Assembly (NCBI GenBank): GCA_018647605.1
Contig: JABGSU010000012.1
Coordinates: 1-40,118, forward strand
Reading direction: 5' to 3'
Source: Flavobacteriaceae bacterium
GTDB taxonomy: Bacteria > Bacteroidota > Bacteroidia > Flavobacteriales > Flavobacteriaceae
Length of the DNA: 40,118 nt
In this document: in pieces, positions 27,493 through 35,879 of the stretch
Numbering within the stretch: position 1 is the first letter of the stretch
How the letters are laid out: each line of letters starts with the position of its first letter
Made by a program: the position numbers and the translations under genes
The notes under the pieces: generated by a model
The model's database searches: none
What the model was told of the DNA's origin: nothing
The model's input: the letters and a program-made list of their open reading frames with translations, nothing else

Positions 27493-29031
27493 ATGCAACA
27501 ATCTGAGATCTTTAAAAAAGTAATTTCCCATGCCAAAGAGTATGGTTTCATCTTCCAATCCAGTGAAATATATGACGGTCTAAGTGCTGTTTACGACTAT
27601 GGACAAAATGGGGTCGCCCTCAAAAAAAATATTCGCGACTACTGGTGGAAAGCCATGGTTCAACTCAACGAAAACATTGTAGGGATCGATGCCGCCATTT
27701 TTATGCACCCTACCACTTGGAAGGCCTCTGGCCACGTCGATGCTTTTAACGATCCGTTGATTGATAATAAAGACTCCAAAAAAAGATATCGTGCCGACGT
27801 ATTGATAGAGGATTATATTGCCAAAATAGAAAACAAAATCAATAAAGAAGTCACCAAGGCCGCCAAGCGTTTTGGAAACACTTTTGACAAAAATCAATTT
27901 CTTTCCACCAACCCACGAGTAGTGGAATACCAAGCCAAAGCTGACAGCATTCTCAAACGTATGGGCCAATCGCTCGAAAAGGAAGATTTGGCCGATGTAA
28001 AAGCCTTGATCGAAGAACTGGAAATCGCCTGTCCCGAATCGGGCTCTCGCAATTGGACCGATGTTAAGCAATTCAACCTTATGTTTGGTACCAAACTGGG
28101 GGCTTCTGCCGATACGGCCATGGATCTCTATTTACGACCCGAAACAGCACAAGGAATTTTTGTAAACTTCCTCAATGTACAAAAGTCAGGAAGGATGAAA
28201 CTTCCATTTGGGATTGCACAAACTGGAAAAGCATTTCGAAATGAAATCGTTGCCCGACAATTCATCTTCCGTATGCGTGAATTTGAACAAATGGAAATGC
28301 AATTTTTCATCCCCCCGGGAACTCAAAAAGAGTGGTACGAACACTGGAAAGAAAAGCGATTGAAATGGCATCAGTCTCTTGGACTGGGGAGTGAAAACTA
28401 CCGTTTTCACGATCACGATAAGCTGGCACATTATGCCGATGCCGCTACCGATATCGAATTTAACTTCCCCTTCGGTTTCAAAGAATTGGAAGGTATCCAT
28501 TCCAGAACCGATTTTGACTTGGGAAACCACGAAAAATTCGCAGGAAAAAAACTACAGTATTTCGATCCAGAGCGTAACGATAATTATGTCCCTTATGTTG
28601 TCGAAACCTCCATCGGTTTAGACCGAATGTTCTTGGCTGTATTTTCCAAATCCTTGCAAGAAGAAACCCTAGAAGATGGCTCTAAACGTACAGTGCTAAA
28701 ACTCCCCCCCGTTTTGGCTCCCACACAACTAGCGGTTTTTCCATTGGTTAAAAAAGATGGACTTCCTGAGATTGCCCGAAAAATCGTTACCGATATGAAA
28801 TTGGATTTTGCCGTGGTCTATGATGAAAAAGACGCTGTGGGCCGACGCTACCGAAGACAAGATGCACTAGGGACTCCATTTTGCATTACCATAGATCACC
28901 AAACTATTGATGATCAAACAGTTACTATCAGAGATCGGGATAGCATGACACAAGAACGTATAGGCATCGCTCGGTTGGATGAATTACTCAAAGAAAAGTT
29001 ATCCCTGAGTAAATTGTTGAAAAAGCTTTAA
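27493..29031 (+). CDS. glyQS: glycyl-tRNA synthetase (dimeric type)
   Basis: Charges tRNA-Gly with glycine; class II synthetase of the alpha2 type, distinct from the two-subunit enterobacterial enzyme. The 512-residue protein has the N-terminal ISHAKEYGFIFQSSEIYDGL and YDYGQNGVALKKNIRDYWW. Motif 2 lies in FRNEIVARQFIFRMREFEQMEM, preceded by LRPETAQGIFVNF, and motif 3 in VVETSIGLDRMFLAVF. The anticodon-binding domain starts near LAPTQLAVFPLVKKDG. ATG 27493-27495 matches the usual family start; an upstream in-frame start at 27382 lies inside comF antisense sequence. Confidence 0.97.
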   Translation: MQQSEIFKKVISHAKEYGFIFQSSEIYDGLSAVYDYGQNGVALKKNIRDYWWKAMVQLNENIVGIDAAIFMHPTTWKASGHVDAFNDPLIDNKDSKKRYRADVLIEDYIAKIENKINKEVTKAAKRFGNTFDKNQFLSTNPRVVEYQAKADSILKRMGQSLEKEDLADVKALIEELEIACPESGSRNWTDVKQFNLMFGTKLGASADTAMDLYLRPETAQGIFVNFLNVQKSGRMKLPFGIAQTGKAFRNEIVARQFIFRMREFEQMEMQFFIPPGTQKEWYEHWKEKRLKWHQSLGLGSENYRFHDHDKLAHYADAATDIEFNFPFGFKELEGIHSRTDFDLGNHEKFAGKKLQYFDPERNDNYVPYVVETSIGLDRMFLAVFSKSLQEETLEDGSKRTVLKLPPVLAPTQLAVFPLVKKDGLPEIARKIVTDMKLDFAVVYDEKDAVGRRYRRQDALGTPFCITIDHQTIDDQTVTIRDRDSMTQERIGIARLDELLKEKLSLSKLLKKL

Positions 29032-29083
29032 AATCTTCTGTCCTACCAAGCCGTTTTAAGTTTTCTTACCGTACTTGTTTTTA

Positions 29084-29091
29084 TATTTTTG
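29084..29091 (+). promoter_or_regulatory. -7 element upstream of xthA
   Basis: TATTTTTG matches TAnnTTTG and ends 13 bases before the xthA start codon. No good -33 TTG is present. Confidence 0.3.
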
Positions 29092-29104
29092 TAAAAAATA
29101 AAGT

Positions 29105-29866
29105 TTGAAGATCCTTTCCTATAACGTAAACGGCATTCGTGCCGCCCTCAATAAAGGTTTTGCTGAATGGCTTGAGGCCGCCGCCCCAGATGTCCTCTGT
29201 TTGCAGGAAACCAAAGCCATGAAGGAACAGGTAGACGCCGCTGTGTTTGATGCTTTGGGTTATCAACATCACTGGCACTCTGCCCAAAAAAAAGGGTACA
29301 GTGGTGTTGCTATTTTGACCAAAACCAAACCGCTTCACATTGAGGAAGGAACAGGAATAGATCACATGGATTTCGAAGGTAGAGTCATTCGTGCTGATTT
29401 CGAAAAAGTTTCTGTCATCAGTCTTTACTTACCCTCGGGAACCAACCTCGACCGCCTAGAATACAAGTTCCAGTTTATGGACGATTTTCAAAATTATATC
29501 GATACCCTCAAAAAAAAGTACCCTCGTTTGGTAATCTGTGGCGATTACAACATTTGCCACCGTGCCATCGACATACATGATCCCATTCGCAATAAAAAAG
29601 TTTCTGGTTTTTTACCCGAAGAACGAGAATGGATTGATGGATTTATCAACAGTGGATTTGTCGACTCCTTTCGTCACCTCAATCCAGACCCGCACCAATA
29701 CAGCTGGTGGAGTTATCGAGCCAATGCAAGAAACAACAACAAAGGTTGGCGTATTGATTATAACCTCGTCAGTGAAAACCTAAAAAACAACATTAATCGT
29801 TCCTACCTACTTCCCGATGCCAAACATTCAGACCATTGCCCTGTTGGAGTAGAGCTCGAATTTTAA
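29105..29866 (+). CDS. xthA: exodeoxyribonuclease III / AP endonuclease
   Basis: DNA repair nuclease of the exonuclease-endonuclease-phosphatase superfamily, cutting at abasic sites. The 253-residue protein shows MKILSYNVNGIRAALNKGF, CLQETKA (metal-binding Glu), GYSGVAILTK, CGDYNICHRAIDIHDP (Asp/Asn) and the C-terminal RIDYNLVSENL and KHSDHCPVGVEL (Asp-His). Translation must start at TTG 29105-29107: family members begin exactly here and no ATG is available, so this is a genuine non-ATG start. The lipoprotein gene follows closely. Confidence 0.95.
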   Translation: MKILSYNVNGIRAALNKGFAEWLEAAAPDVLCLQETKAMKEQVDAAVFDALGYQHHWHSAQKKGYSGVAILTKTKPLHIEEGTGIDHMDFEGRVIRADFEKVSVISLYLPSGTNLDRLEYKFQFMDDFQNYIDTLKKKYPRLVICGDYNICHRAIDIHDPIRNKKVSGFLPEEREWIDGFINSGFVDSFRHLNPDPHQYSWWSYRANARNNNKGWRIDYNLVSENLKNNINRSYLLPDAKHSDHCPVGVELEF

Positions 29867-29875
29867 TTGAAACTC

Positions 29876-30772
29876 ATGAAAAAAACTGTAACCTTTATCA
29901 TCGTCGCATTTTCTCTCAATGCCTGTGTTTCCAATCGCGTTTTTAATGATTTGGAATTCCGTTATGCCGATCTCAAAACGAACTTCAACCAACAAACGAA
30001 AACCATCGAATCTCTCAATATCGAATTAAAGGATTTGACCGATAAATTTGTCGCCCAAGAAACTGCTTTACAACAAGTTGAAGATAGCCTTAACCAAAAG
30101 CAACAAAAGCTAGAACAAATGGAATCCTCTTTGGATTTACTCAAACTGAACAGTGAAACGGCCCTTCAAGAACGTATCACTGAAAACGAGGCACTATTGG
30201 AAAAAATTGCAGAACGAGAAAATGAATTGGCCGATCGTATGGCTCGAGTAGATGAGTTGGAAGGACTGATCGCCCGCCAACAAGAGGCCATGCGTACCCT
30301 AAAAGAAAAACTGTCAGATGCCCTGCTCAATTTTGAAGACAAAGGCTTGACGGTGGTAGCACGAGATGGAAAAGTATACGTCTCCATGGAAAACAAACTC
30401 TTATTCCAATCTGGTAGTTGGACCGTCGAAAATGAAGGACAAAGAGCCATCGACGGTTTAGGAAGTGTATTGGCTGACAATCCCGATATTGCAGTTTTGA
30501 TCGAAGGGCATACCGACAATGTTCCCTACAGTGGAAAAGGCCCCCTAAAAGGCAACTGGGATCTGTCCACCAAACGCGCCACAGCCATCGTTAACCAATT
30601 GCTTGAAAATCCCAATATTCTTCCCCAAAACCTTACCGCTGCTGGAAGAGGGCAATACCTGCCCATTGCCCCCAACGCTACACGTGAAGGTCGCGCCGCT
30701 AACCGCAGAATAGAGGTGGTCCTAAGTCCTCAATTAGACGAAATCAAACAAATCATCAATACGATAGACTAG
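29876..30772 (+). CDS. OmpA-family lipoprotein with coiled coil
   Basis: Outer-membrane lipoprotein of 298 residues. Signal peptide with lipobox SLNAC (Cys about 17), a long heptad-rich coiled coil (about 25-150, with many Glu, Gln, Leu), and a C-terminal OmpA/MotB peptidoglycan-binding domain (about 170-290). That domain includes LLFQSGSWTVENEGQRAID, IEGHTDNVPY, LSTKRATAIVNQLL, AAGRGQYLPI and NRRIEVVL. ATG 29876 follows xthA by nine bases; a TTG three codons earlier is less likely. It probably tethers the outer membrane to peptidoglycan. Confidence 0.88.
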   Translation: MKKTVTFIIVAFSLNACVSNRVFNDLEFRYADLKTNFNQQTKTIESLNIELKDLTDKFVAQETALQQVEDSLNQKQQKLEQMESSLDLLKLNSETALQERITENEALLEKIAERENELADRMARVDELEGLIARQQEAMRTLKEKLSDALLNFEDKGLTVVARDGKVYVSMENKLLFQSGSWTVENEGQRAIDGLGSVLADNPDIAVLIEGHTDNVPYSGKGPLKGNWDLSTKRATAIVNQLLENPNILPQNLTAAGRGQYLPIAPNATREGRAANRRIEVVLSPQLDEIKQIINTID

Positions 30773-30775
30773 ATT

Positions 30776-31813
30776 ATGGATTACAATCTTTTGCCCAATA
30801 CTGATATCAAAGTCAGTAAAATATGTTTGGGTACCATGACTTGGGGGAGACAAAATACAGAAGCTGAAGGACACGAGCAGATGGATTTCGCACTGGAGCA
30901 AGGTGTTAACTTTTTTGATGTAGCCGAACTCTATCCCGTTCCCGCCAATGCAGAAACCCAAGGAGAGACCGAACGCATCATCGGAACTTGGTTCAAAAAA
31001 ACAGCCCATCGGGACAAGGTCATCTTGGCTACCAAAGTCGCTGGACCGGGTGATTATACCAAACACATCCGCAAAAACCTCAGCTTTAAAAAAGCCCATA
31101 TCGACGAGGCCATCGATAAAAGCCTTAAAAGACTGCAAACCGATTATATCGACCTCTATCAATTGCATTGGCCAGAAAGAAAAACCAACACCTTTGGGGT
31201 GAGAAGTTTTCAATATGACCTCAACGATCCTTGGAAAGAAAATTTTGAGACCGTCCTAGACGCACTCGATCAAAATATCAAAGCGGGTAAGATCAGGCAC
31301 GTTGGCCTGTCCAATGAAAATCCCTGGGGGATCATGCGTTTTTTACAAGCCTCAAAATCTCCTACCACCAAAATGATTACCGTCCAAAATCCCTATTCCT
31401 TGCTCAATCGGCTCTTTGAAATCGGAAGCTCCGAGATCTGCCACAGGGAAAATATCGGACTTTTAGCTTATTCCCCCCTTGGCTTTGGAGTCCTGTCTGG
31501 GAAATACCGCAACGGAAAAATCCCGCCCAACAGTCGCTTAGCGCTGTTTGAACGTTTGGCAAGATATAGTGGAAAAAATTCCTTTCAAGCCACCGATCGC
31601 TACGCCGAATTGGCGGAAGAAGTGGGCCTTTCACCAACCGATTTGTCACTTGCATTTGTCAATGACCGAAGCTTTGTTACCTCCAATATCATTGGAGCCA
31701 CCACCATGGATCAACTCAAGGAAAATATCGCTACTTATCAAGTCAAGCTCTCTAAGGACGTCCTTAAAGCCATTGATGAAATCCATGAAGACATTCCCAA
31801 TCCTGCTCCTTAA
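30776..31813 (+). CDS. Tas-like NADP(H)-dependent aldo/keto reductase
   Basis: Cytoplasmic oxidoreductase of 345 residues with a TIM-barrel fold. The catalytic tetrad is visible as Asp and Tyr in FFDVAELYP, Lys in LATKVAG and His in YQLHWP. Features shared with E. coli Tas are the CLGTMTWG start, AETQGETERIIG and the C-terminal NIIGATTMDQLKENI. The physiological substrate cannot be inferred. It begins three bases after the OmpA-like gene and is the last gene of this plus-strand run. Confidence 0.9.
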   Translation: MDYNLLPNTDIKVSKICLGTMTWGRQNTEAEGHEQMDFALEQGVNFFDVAELYPVPANAETQGETERIIGTWFKKTAHRDKVILATKVAGPGDYTKHIRKNLSFKKAHIDEAIDKSLKRLQTDYIDLYQLHWPERKTNTFGVRSFQYDLNDPWKENFETVLDALDQNIKAGKIRHVGLSNENPWGIMRFLQASKSPTTKMITVQNPYSLLNRLFEIGSSEICHRENIGLLAYSPLGFGVLSGKYRNGKIPPNSRLALFERLARYSGKNSFQATDRYAELAEEVGLSPTDLSLAFVNDRSFVTSNIIGATTMDQLKENIATYQVKLSKDVLKAIDEIHEDIPNPAP

Positions 31814-31906
31814 ACTAGGCTTCGGGCTTTTTTTCTTTTGTTCTCTTCTAAACAAAAAACAAATCTAGAATAAACTAACTTTGGCGTGCACCAAATCTCG
31901 CTACTG

Positions 31907-32074
31907 TTATGAAAAATCTATTTTTCTACAAGCTGGGTTATCTTCTTTTTTGTGACTTAAGAATACACAAGGTTGATTCTTTCTCTCTTGTTTTTCGAAA
32001 ATCCTAGACAATTCATCAAGTATCCCTGCTTTATCATATCCTTTAGTCATTGAATTTTGAGTGGTTCTGTTCAC
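31907..32074 (-). pseudogene. truncated TIR-like domain protein (N-terminal fragment)
   Basis: A frame from GTG 32072-32074 (or ATG 32048-32050) to TAA encodes 55 (or 47) residues. After a helical lead (DKAGILDELSRIFEKQERKN) it reads CVFLSHKKEDNPACRKI, the first beta strand and box 1 region of TIR and TIR-like domains (VFISHsskD pattern), and stops four residues later. A full TIR domain needs some 100 more residues, and no continuation is found in other frames downstream. It is therefore probably the 5' end of a deleted gene. Assignment rests on one motif. Confidence 0.5.
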
Positions 32075-32119
32075 TTAAACACAACTAGTAGATAAACACC
32101 ATATAGCGTTTATATTCCT

Positions 32120-32188
32120 TTATTCACGCTTTTTATATTGTTTAGCTTCCTTATCTCCCAACAAAGCATAAAAACCAAAACCATTCAT
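32120..32188 (-). other. short coding-like ORF (22 codons) of unknown nature
   Basis: ATG 32186-32188 opens 22 codons beginning MNGFGFYALLGDKEAK and ending KKRE before TAA. The frame is open upstream only to 32209 (codons APDLTTT). Composition is protein-like, with an aromatic/hydrophobic start and a basic end. It could be a tiny gene or the C-terminal scrap of a lost one, 45 bases upstream of the TIR fragment and in the same frame. Confidence 0.25.
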
Positions 32189-32311
32189 GGTAGTAGTAAG
32201 ATCGGGGGCTTATAAGTATATAAATTTTTTGGGGTAATTGCCAAACCCAACAAACACTTAATCTGTTGTATTACAACATTTTATATGTGTTATTAACTAT
32301 ATTTATTGATG

Positions 32312-33991
32312 TTAAATCTTGGGCAAAGCCGAGATCAATTCTTGGGTATAAGGCTCTTGGGGGTGGAAGTACAGCTCATCGGCTTCACCTTCTTCTACCA
32401 AAACTCCTTTTTCCATAACCAAGATACGATCGACCATATATTTGACCACATTCAAGTCGTGGGAGATAAAGAGGTAAGACAATTGTAGTGCTTCTTTAAG
32501 GTCATTGAGTAAATTGAGTACCTGTGCCTGAACAGAGATATCGAGTGCTGCAACAGATTCGTCCAGCAGTAGCAATTGCGGCTCTGTTGCCAGAGCTCGT
32601 GCAATGACCACCCTTTGGCGTTGACCTCCTGACAGTTGATGGGGATAACGATGGTAATATTCAGCTCCCATTCCTACCTGTTCGAGCAACTGAAAAACCC
32701 TTGCTTTTTGGGCGGCTTTTCCGCTGACCAATTCGTGAACATAAAGCGGCTCAGCAATGGCATCTCCTATAAATTTAAGTGGGTGAAGAGCCGCAAAAGG
32801 GTCTTGAAAAACCAATTGGATTTCCCTACGAAGTGCCCTCAACTCCTTGGAGTTTAGTCCCACAATCGAACGCCCTTTGTAATGAATATCACCAGCAGAA
32901 GGCGCATCAAGATGGACCAAAGCCCTGCTGATAGTCGATTTTCCGCAACCTGATTCTCCCACCAAACCCAAGGTCTCTCCGGGGTAAAGGTCAAAACTTA
33001 CCTCATTCACTGCTTTCAGGCTTTCGTTTTCCTGAAACCAATGTCGTGTGAGAGGGTATTCTTTGACCAAACCTCTGACTTCCAATAGTGGTTTTTGAGA
33101 ATAAAGCGTTTTGTGTCTTTTGGCTCTCGACGCTTTGGAAATAGATTTAAAAGTATTTTGTTTTTGAGAAAAATCGGCTACAGTCGGCAAGCGCTCCAAA
33201 CGTTTGTCGGGTTGCGGACGAGCATACAATAAACCTTGAGTGTAAGGTTCTTGAGGGTTTTTAAAAATGTCCTCCACGGTCCCGCTTTCCACCAGCTTGC
33301 CCTCGTGCATCACCAAAACACGATCGGCAAATTGAGCCACCACACTCAGGTCGTGGGAAATGAATAAAACGCTCATTTTGTGGATTTTTTGCTGTTGCTT
33401 GATCAAAGACAGTATTTCTTTTTGAACGGTTACGTCCAGTGCAGTCGTTGGCTCATCGGCAATCAACAATTGGGGGGCACCGATCAATGCCATTGCAATC
33501 ATCACCCTTTGCTTTTGCCCACCACTCAGCTCGTGGGGATAGGCTTTAAAAATACGTTCTGGTTTTGGCAGTTGTACTTGTTCAAAAGCCTCCAGCACCC
33601 TATCATGCTGATCTTTGGGCGTCCCTATTTTATTTTTCTGCAAGCGTTCCATCACTTGAGGTCCACAGCGCATACTCGGATTAAGACTCGATTGGGGTTC
33701 CTGAAAGATCATTCCCAATTCCCTCCCCCGAATAATTTGCCAATCTTTGGTTGACAATTGGGAAAGGTCCTGTCCGCCCAACTCCATTTTTTGACTGCTA
33801 ATAGACAAGGGCAATTGGAACAATAAACCCGCAATGGAAAGGGCAGTGAGTGACTTTCCACTGCCTGACTCTCCCACAATGGCTACAATTTCATTTGAAT
33901 TGACCGTAAAAGAAAGTCCATTCAAAAGCAACCGCTCTTGAGATGAAACGGACAATCCTTCTACTGCTAACAATGGTTTTTTTCCTTTCAT
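32312..33991 (-). CDS. peptide-type ABC transporter, two ATPase domains in one chain
   Basis: Cytoplasmic ATPase of 559 residues fusing two Dpp/Opp-type units, as in YejF or GsiA. Unit 1 has GESGSGKSLTAL, LSGGQKQRVMIA and LLIADEPTTALD. Unit 2 has GESGCGKSTISR, LSGGQRQRVVIA and LLLLDESVAALD, where Ser replaces the usual Pro. Each ends in the oligopeptide-family tail (NPQEPYTQGLL, HPQEPYTQELI). It should energise uptake of oligopeptides or similar solutes, but no permease or binding protein is encoded nearby. Its ATG overlaps the stop of the exonuclease gene (33988-33991). Confidence 0.93.
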   Translation of the reverse strand: MKGKKPLLAVEGLSVSSQERLLLNGLSFTVNSNEIVAIVGESGSGKSLTALSIAGLLFQLPLSISSQKMELGGQDLSQLSTKDWQIIRGRELGMIFQEPQSSLNPSMRCGPQVMERLQKNKIGTPKDQHDRVLEAFEQVQLPKPERIFKAYPHELSGGQKQRVMIAMALIGAPQLLIADEPTTALDVTVQKEILSLIKQQQKIHKMSVLFISHDLSVVAQFADRVLVMHEGKLVESGTVEDIFKNPQEPYTQGLLYARPQPDKRLERLPTVADFSQKQNTFKSISKASRAKRHKTLYSQKPLLEVRGLVKEYPLTRHWFQENESLKAVNEVSFDLYPGETLGLVGESGCGKSTISRALVHLDAPSAGDIHYKGRSIVGLNSKELRALRREIQLVFQDPFAALHPLKFIGDAIAEPLYVHELVSGKAAQKARVFQLLEQVGMGAEYYHRYPHQLSGGQRQRVVIARALATEPQLLLLDESVAALDISVQAQVLNLLNDLKEALQLSYLFISHDLNVVKYMVDRILVMEKGVLVEEGEADELYFHPQEPYTQELISALPKI

Positions 33992-34701
33992 GAATGAATA
34001 ATTTCGTCCGCCGTCAAAAGGGCTTTATTTCGTAAACGCAAAACAACTTGGGCAATGGTGATCACGTCCTTTTCGCAATAGATTATAATGCGATCGATGT
34101 TTTTTTCTTCGTAATAGACTTGAGCCACTTGACTTCCGTTAATATCATCTTTGGGAGTAGGAATACCCAATACATGAGCCATCAGGGAGAGAGAAGTGTA
34201 ATTCTTATAGTCTCCAAACCGCCACAAATAAAGGGTATCCAAATGGGGAACTTCCCATGGTTTTTTATTAAAGAGATTGAGTTTAGCAGGTAAATCAACC
34301 CCTTGAATGATCATCCGCCGGGCGATATAGGGAAAGTCAAACTCTTTTCCATTGTGGGCACAAAGTAAATGTGCTGGTTGATTGAAATGCTGCTCTAATA
34401 AATTTTTAAATTGAATTAAAAGTTCTTTTTCGGGGCCATAAAAACTCTTAACTCTAAATTCGGGAGGGTTGGAGTTGGGATTGAAAAAACCTACAGAAAT
34501 ACAAACGATTTTACCAAACTCAGCCCATATTCCTGCTCTTTCATAGAAAGATGCTGGTGTTTGCTCATCAGAACGTTGGTATTGGGTTTTGGCGGCAAAT
34601 AGCTCTTTTTCCGTATCGGAAAGTTCATCAAAAGTTGCTTTTTCTGGAACAGTCTCTATGTCCAAAAACAAAATTTTGTGGAGGTCAATTTTTTGAAACA
34701 T
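33988..34701 (-). CDS. DEDDy-type 3'-5' exonuclease (PolB-like)
   Basis: Predicted nuclease of 237 residues with the RNase H-like fold of DNA polymerase B proofreading domains. Exo I is LFLDIETVP (Asp, Glu), Exo II is CAHNGKEFDFPYIARRM (Asp), and Exo III is IIYCEKDVITIAQVV (Tyr, Asp). There is no polymerase domain. It overlaps the upstream serine hydrolase gene by 17 bases and the downstream ABC gene by four, so the three are tightly packed and probably cotranscribed despite unlike functions. Confidence 0.88.
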   Translation of the reverse strand: MFQKIDLHKILFLDIETVPEKATFDELSDTEKELFAAKTQYQRSDEQTPASFYERAGIWAEFGKIVCISVGFFNPNSNPPEFRVKSFYGPEKELLIQFKNLLEQHFNQPAHLLCAHNGKEFDFPYIARRMIIQGVDLPAKLNLFNKKPWEVPHLDTLYLWRFGDYKNYTSLSLMAHVLGIPTPKDDINGSQVAQVYYEEKNIDRIIIYCEKDVITIAQVVLRLRNKALLTADEIIHS

Positions 34702-35863
34702 TTTTAATCATTTCCAATCCCCCCTCAAGGTAAACATAAATGTCTTTTGTAAAAGATTCTCCTCCAGAAGTTTTGCCTTCAATTTCTTTTTCTCGGTCTT
34801 TGAGATGGCCCAAACGTGCCACAATCAGATCCTCCTCTGGAACAACCAAGACATATTGCCCCAAATGCCCGCGCATCATAAATACTTTTTTACCCTCAAA
34901 AACTTCCAACCACCAGCCATAGCCATATTCGGGACTTTCTTCAAATCGCGGTTTGACAGATAGAGCCACAAAAGTGGAGTCCAATAGCTGTTTGTCATTC
35001 CATCGGCCATGATTTTTATAGAGTTTTCCAAATCGCGCAAAATCTCGGGCATTGGTAGCCAAACAACAAAAGGCTTTTTCCATTTCATTATCGGAACTGT
35101 CCCGCTGCCACAAAGCAGTTTGTTCTGCTCCCATTGGTTGCCAAAGTTTTTCGGTCAGATAGGTACTTAGTTTTTTTCCCGTAGCCCTTTTGATAACCAT
35201 CCCCAAGAGTTGGGTAGTACCACTTTGATAATGGAATTTTTTTCCTGGTTTTTCAATAATGGGTTGATCCAAGATCAGAGCGTCAAGATCTTTGACAAAA
35301 TAGGAAGCCGATGTTACGGAAAAAGGATTGTAATACTCTTCACTCCATTTTTGCCCAGAGGCCATACTAGATAGGTCACCCACAGTTACCTCATTGGAAT
35401 AGGGACCTTTAAGTTCGGGAATAAAATCCACTACCTTCTGATCTAAACTTTTTATCGCTCCTTCTTGAATGGCGATACCCATCAAAGCGGAAACAACACT
35501 TTTTACTACCGAAAAGGAATTACTTCTGGAGTTCACTCCAAAAGAATCATAATATTTTTCATACAGTATGCTGTCATTTTTAATGACCAAGTAGGCTACT
35601 GTTTTTCGGTCTTTGTGATAATCTTCTAAGCTTTTACTGGTGGCGAATTGATTGTATTTAGAATGTAATGGCCATGCTTGGGGCTGAACCGCTGCATAAA
35701 CGCTGTCATTGGAAAAACTTTCGTAATCCGTCAAAAAAGCTGTGGTATGCCCTGTCAGGTAAATGGTACTAATCCCCCTCAGCAAGTAGCTATATGGGGA
35801 GATATAAAGAATAGAAAACAATGCAATCAGAAGAAAGCCCAAGCGGAAGAAAAATCGTTTCAT
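34685..35863 (-). CDS. beta-lactamase-fold serine hydrolase
   Basis: Membrane-anchored or exported hydrolase of 392 residues in the class C beta-lactamase/penicillin-binding-like family. An N-terminal hydrophobic helix (residues 8-30) could be an anchor or an uncleaved signal. The catalytic Ser-Lys pair is in SFSVVKSVVSALMG, the Tyr motif in HYQSGTTQLLGMVI, and the third motif in MRGHLGQYVLVVP. The natural substrate is unknown; many relatives are esterases or peptidases rather than antibiotic-resistance enzymes. ATG 35861-35863 is the first and best start. Confidence 0.87.
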   Translation of the reverse strand: MKRFFFRLGFLLIALFSILYISPYSYLLRGISTIYLTGHTTAFLTDYESFSNDSVYAAVQPQAWPLHSKYNQFATSKSLEDYHKDRKTVAYLVIKNDSILYEKYYDSFGVNSRSNSFSVVKSVVSALMGIAIQEGAIKSLDQKVVDFIPELKGPYSNEVTVGDLSSMASGQKWSEEYYNPFSVTSASYFVKDLDALILDQPIIEKPGKKFHYQSGTTQLLGMVIKRATGKKLSTYLTEKLWQPMGAEQTALWQRDSSDNEMEKAFCCLATNARDFARFGKLYKNHGRWNDKQLLDSTFVALSVKPRFEESPEYGYGWWLEVFEGKKVFMMRGHLGQYVLVVPEEDLIVARLGHLKDREKEIEGKTSGGESFTKDIYVYLEGGLEMIKNVSKN

Positions 35864-35879
35864 TACTTTTTTTTAAATA

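Larger units (their letters stand above)
31814..32311. other. gene-poor convergent junction with coding remnants
   Basis: About 500 AT-rich bases between the aldo/keto reductase and the ABC gene. It holds a truncated TIR-like ORF and a 22-codon ORF on the minus strand, listed separately. A perfect plus-strand TAACTTTG box lies at 31876-31883. No intact gene, RNA gene or clear intrinsic terminator is seen. It looks like a site where an accessory gene was lost. Confidence 0.6.

Noticed and set aside
31815-31835. TAGGCTTCGGGC followed by T7, looking like a terminator after the aldo/keto reductase
   Set aside because: The arms do not actually pair: the sequence is closer to a direct repeat of GGC than to an inverted repeat, so no stable stem can be drawn.
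31909-32008. Plus-strand ORF MKNLFFYKLGYLLF... of 32 codons behind a perfect TAACTTTG box
   Set aside because: Fully antisense to the TIR-like fragment, no domain, and no -33 element; the minus-strand reading has the recognisable motif.
34685-35863. Antibiotic-resistance beta-lactamase
   Set aside because: Only the general serine-hydrolase fold and motifs are visible; this family is mostly esterases and peptidases and nothing points to resistance.
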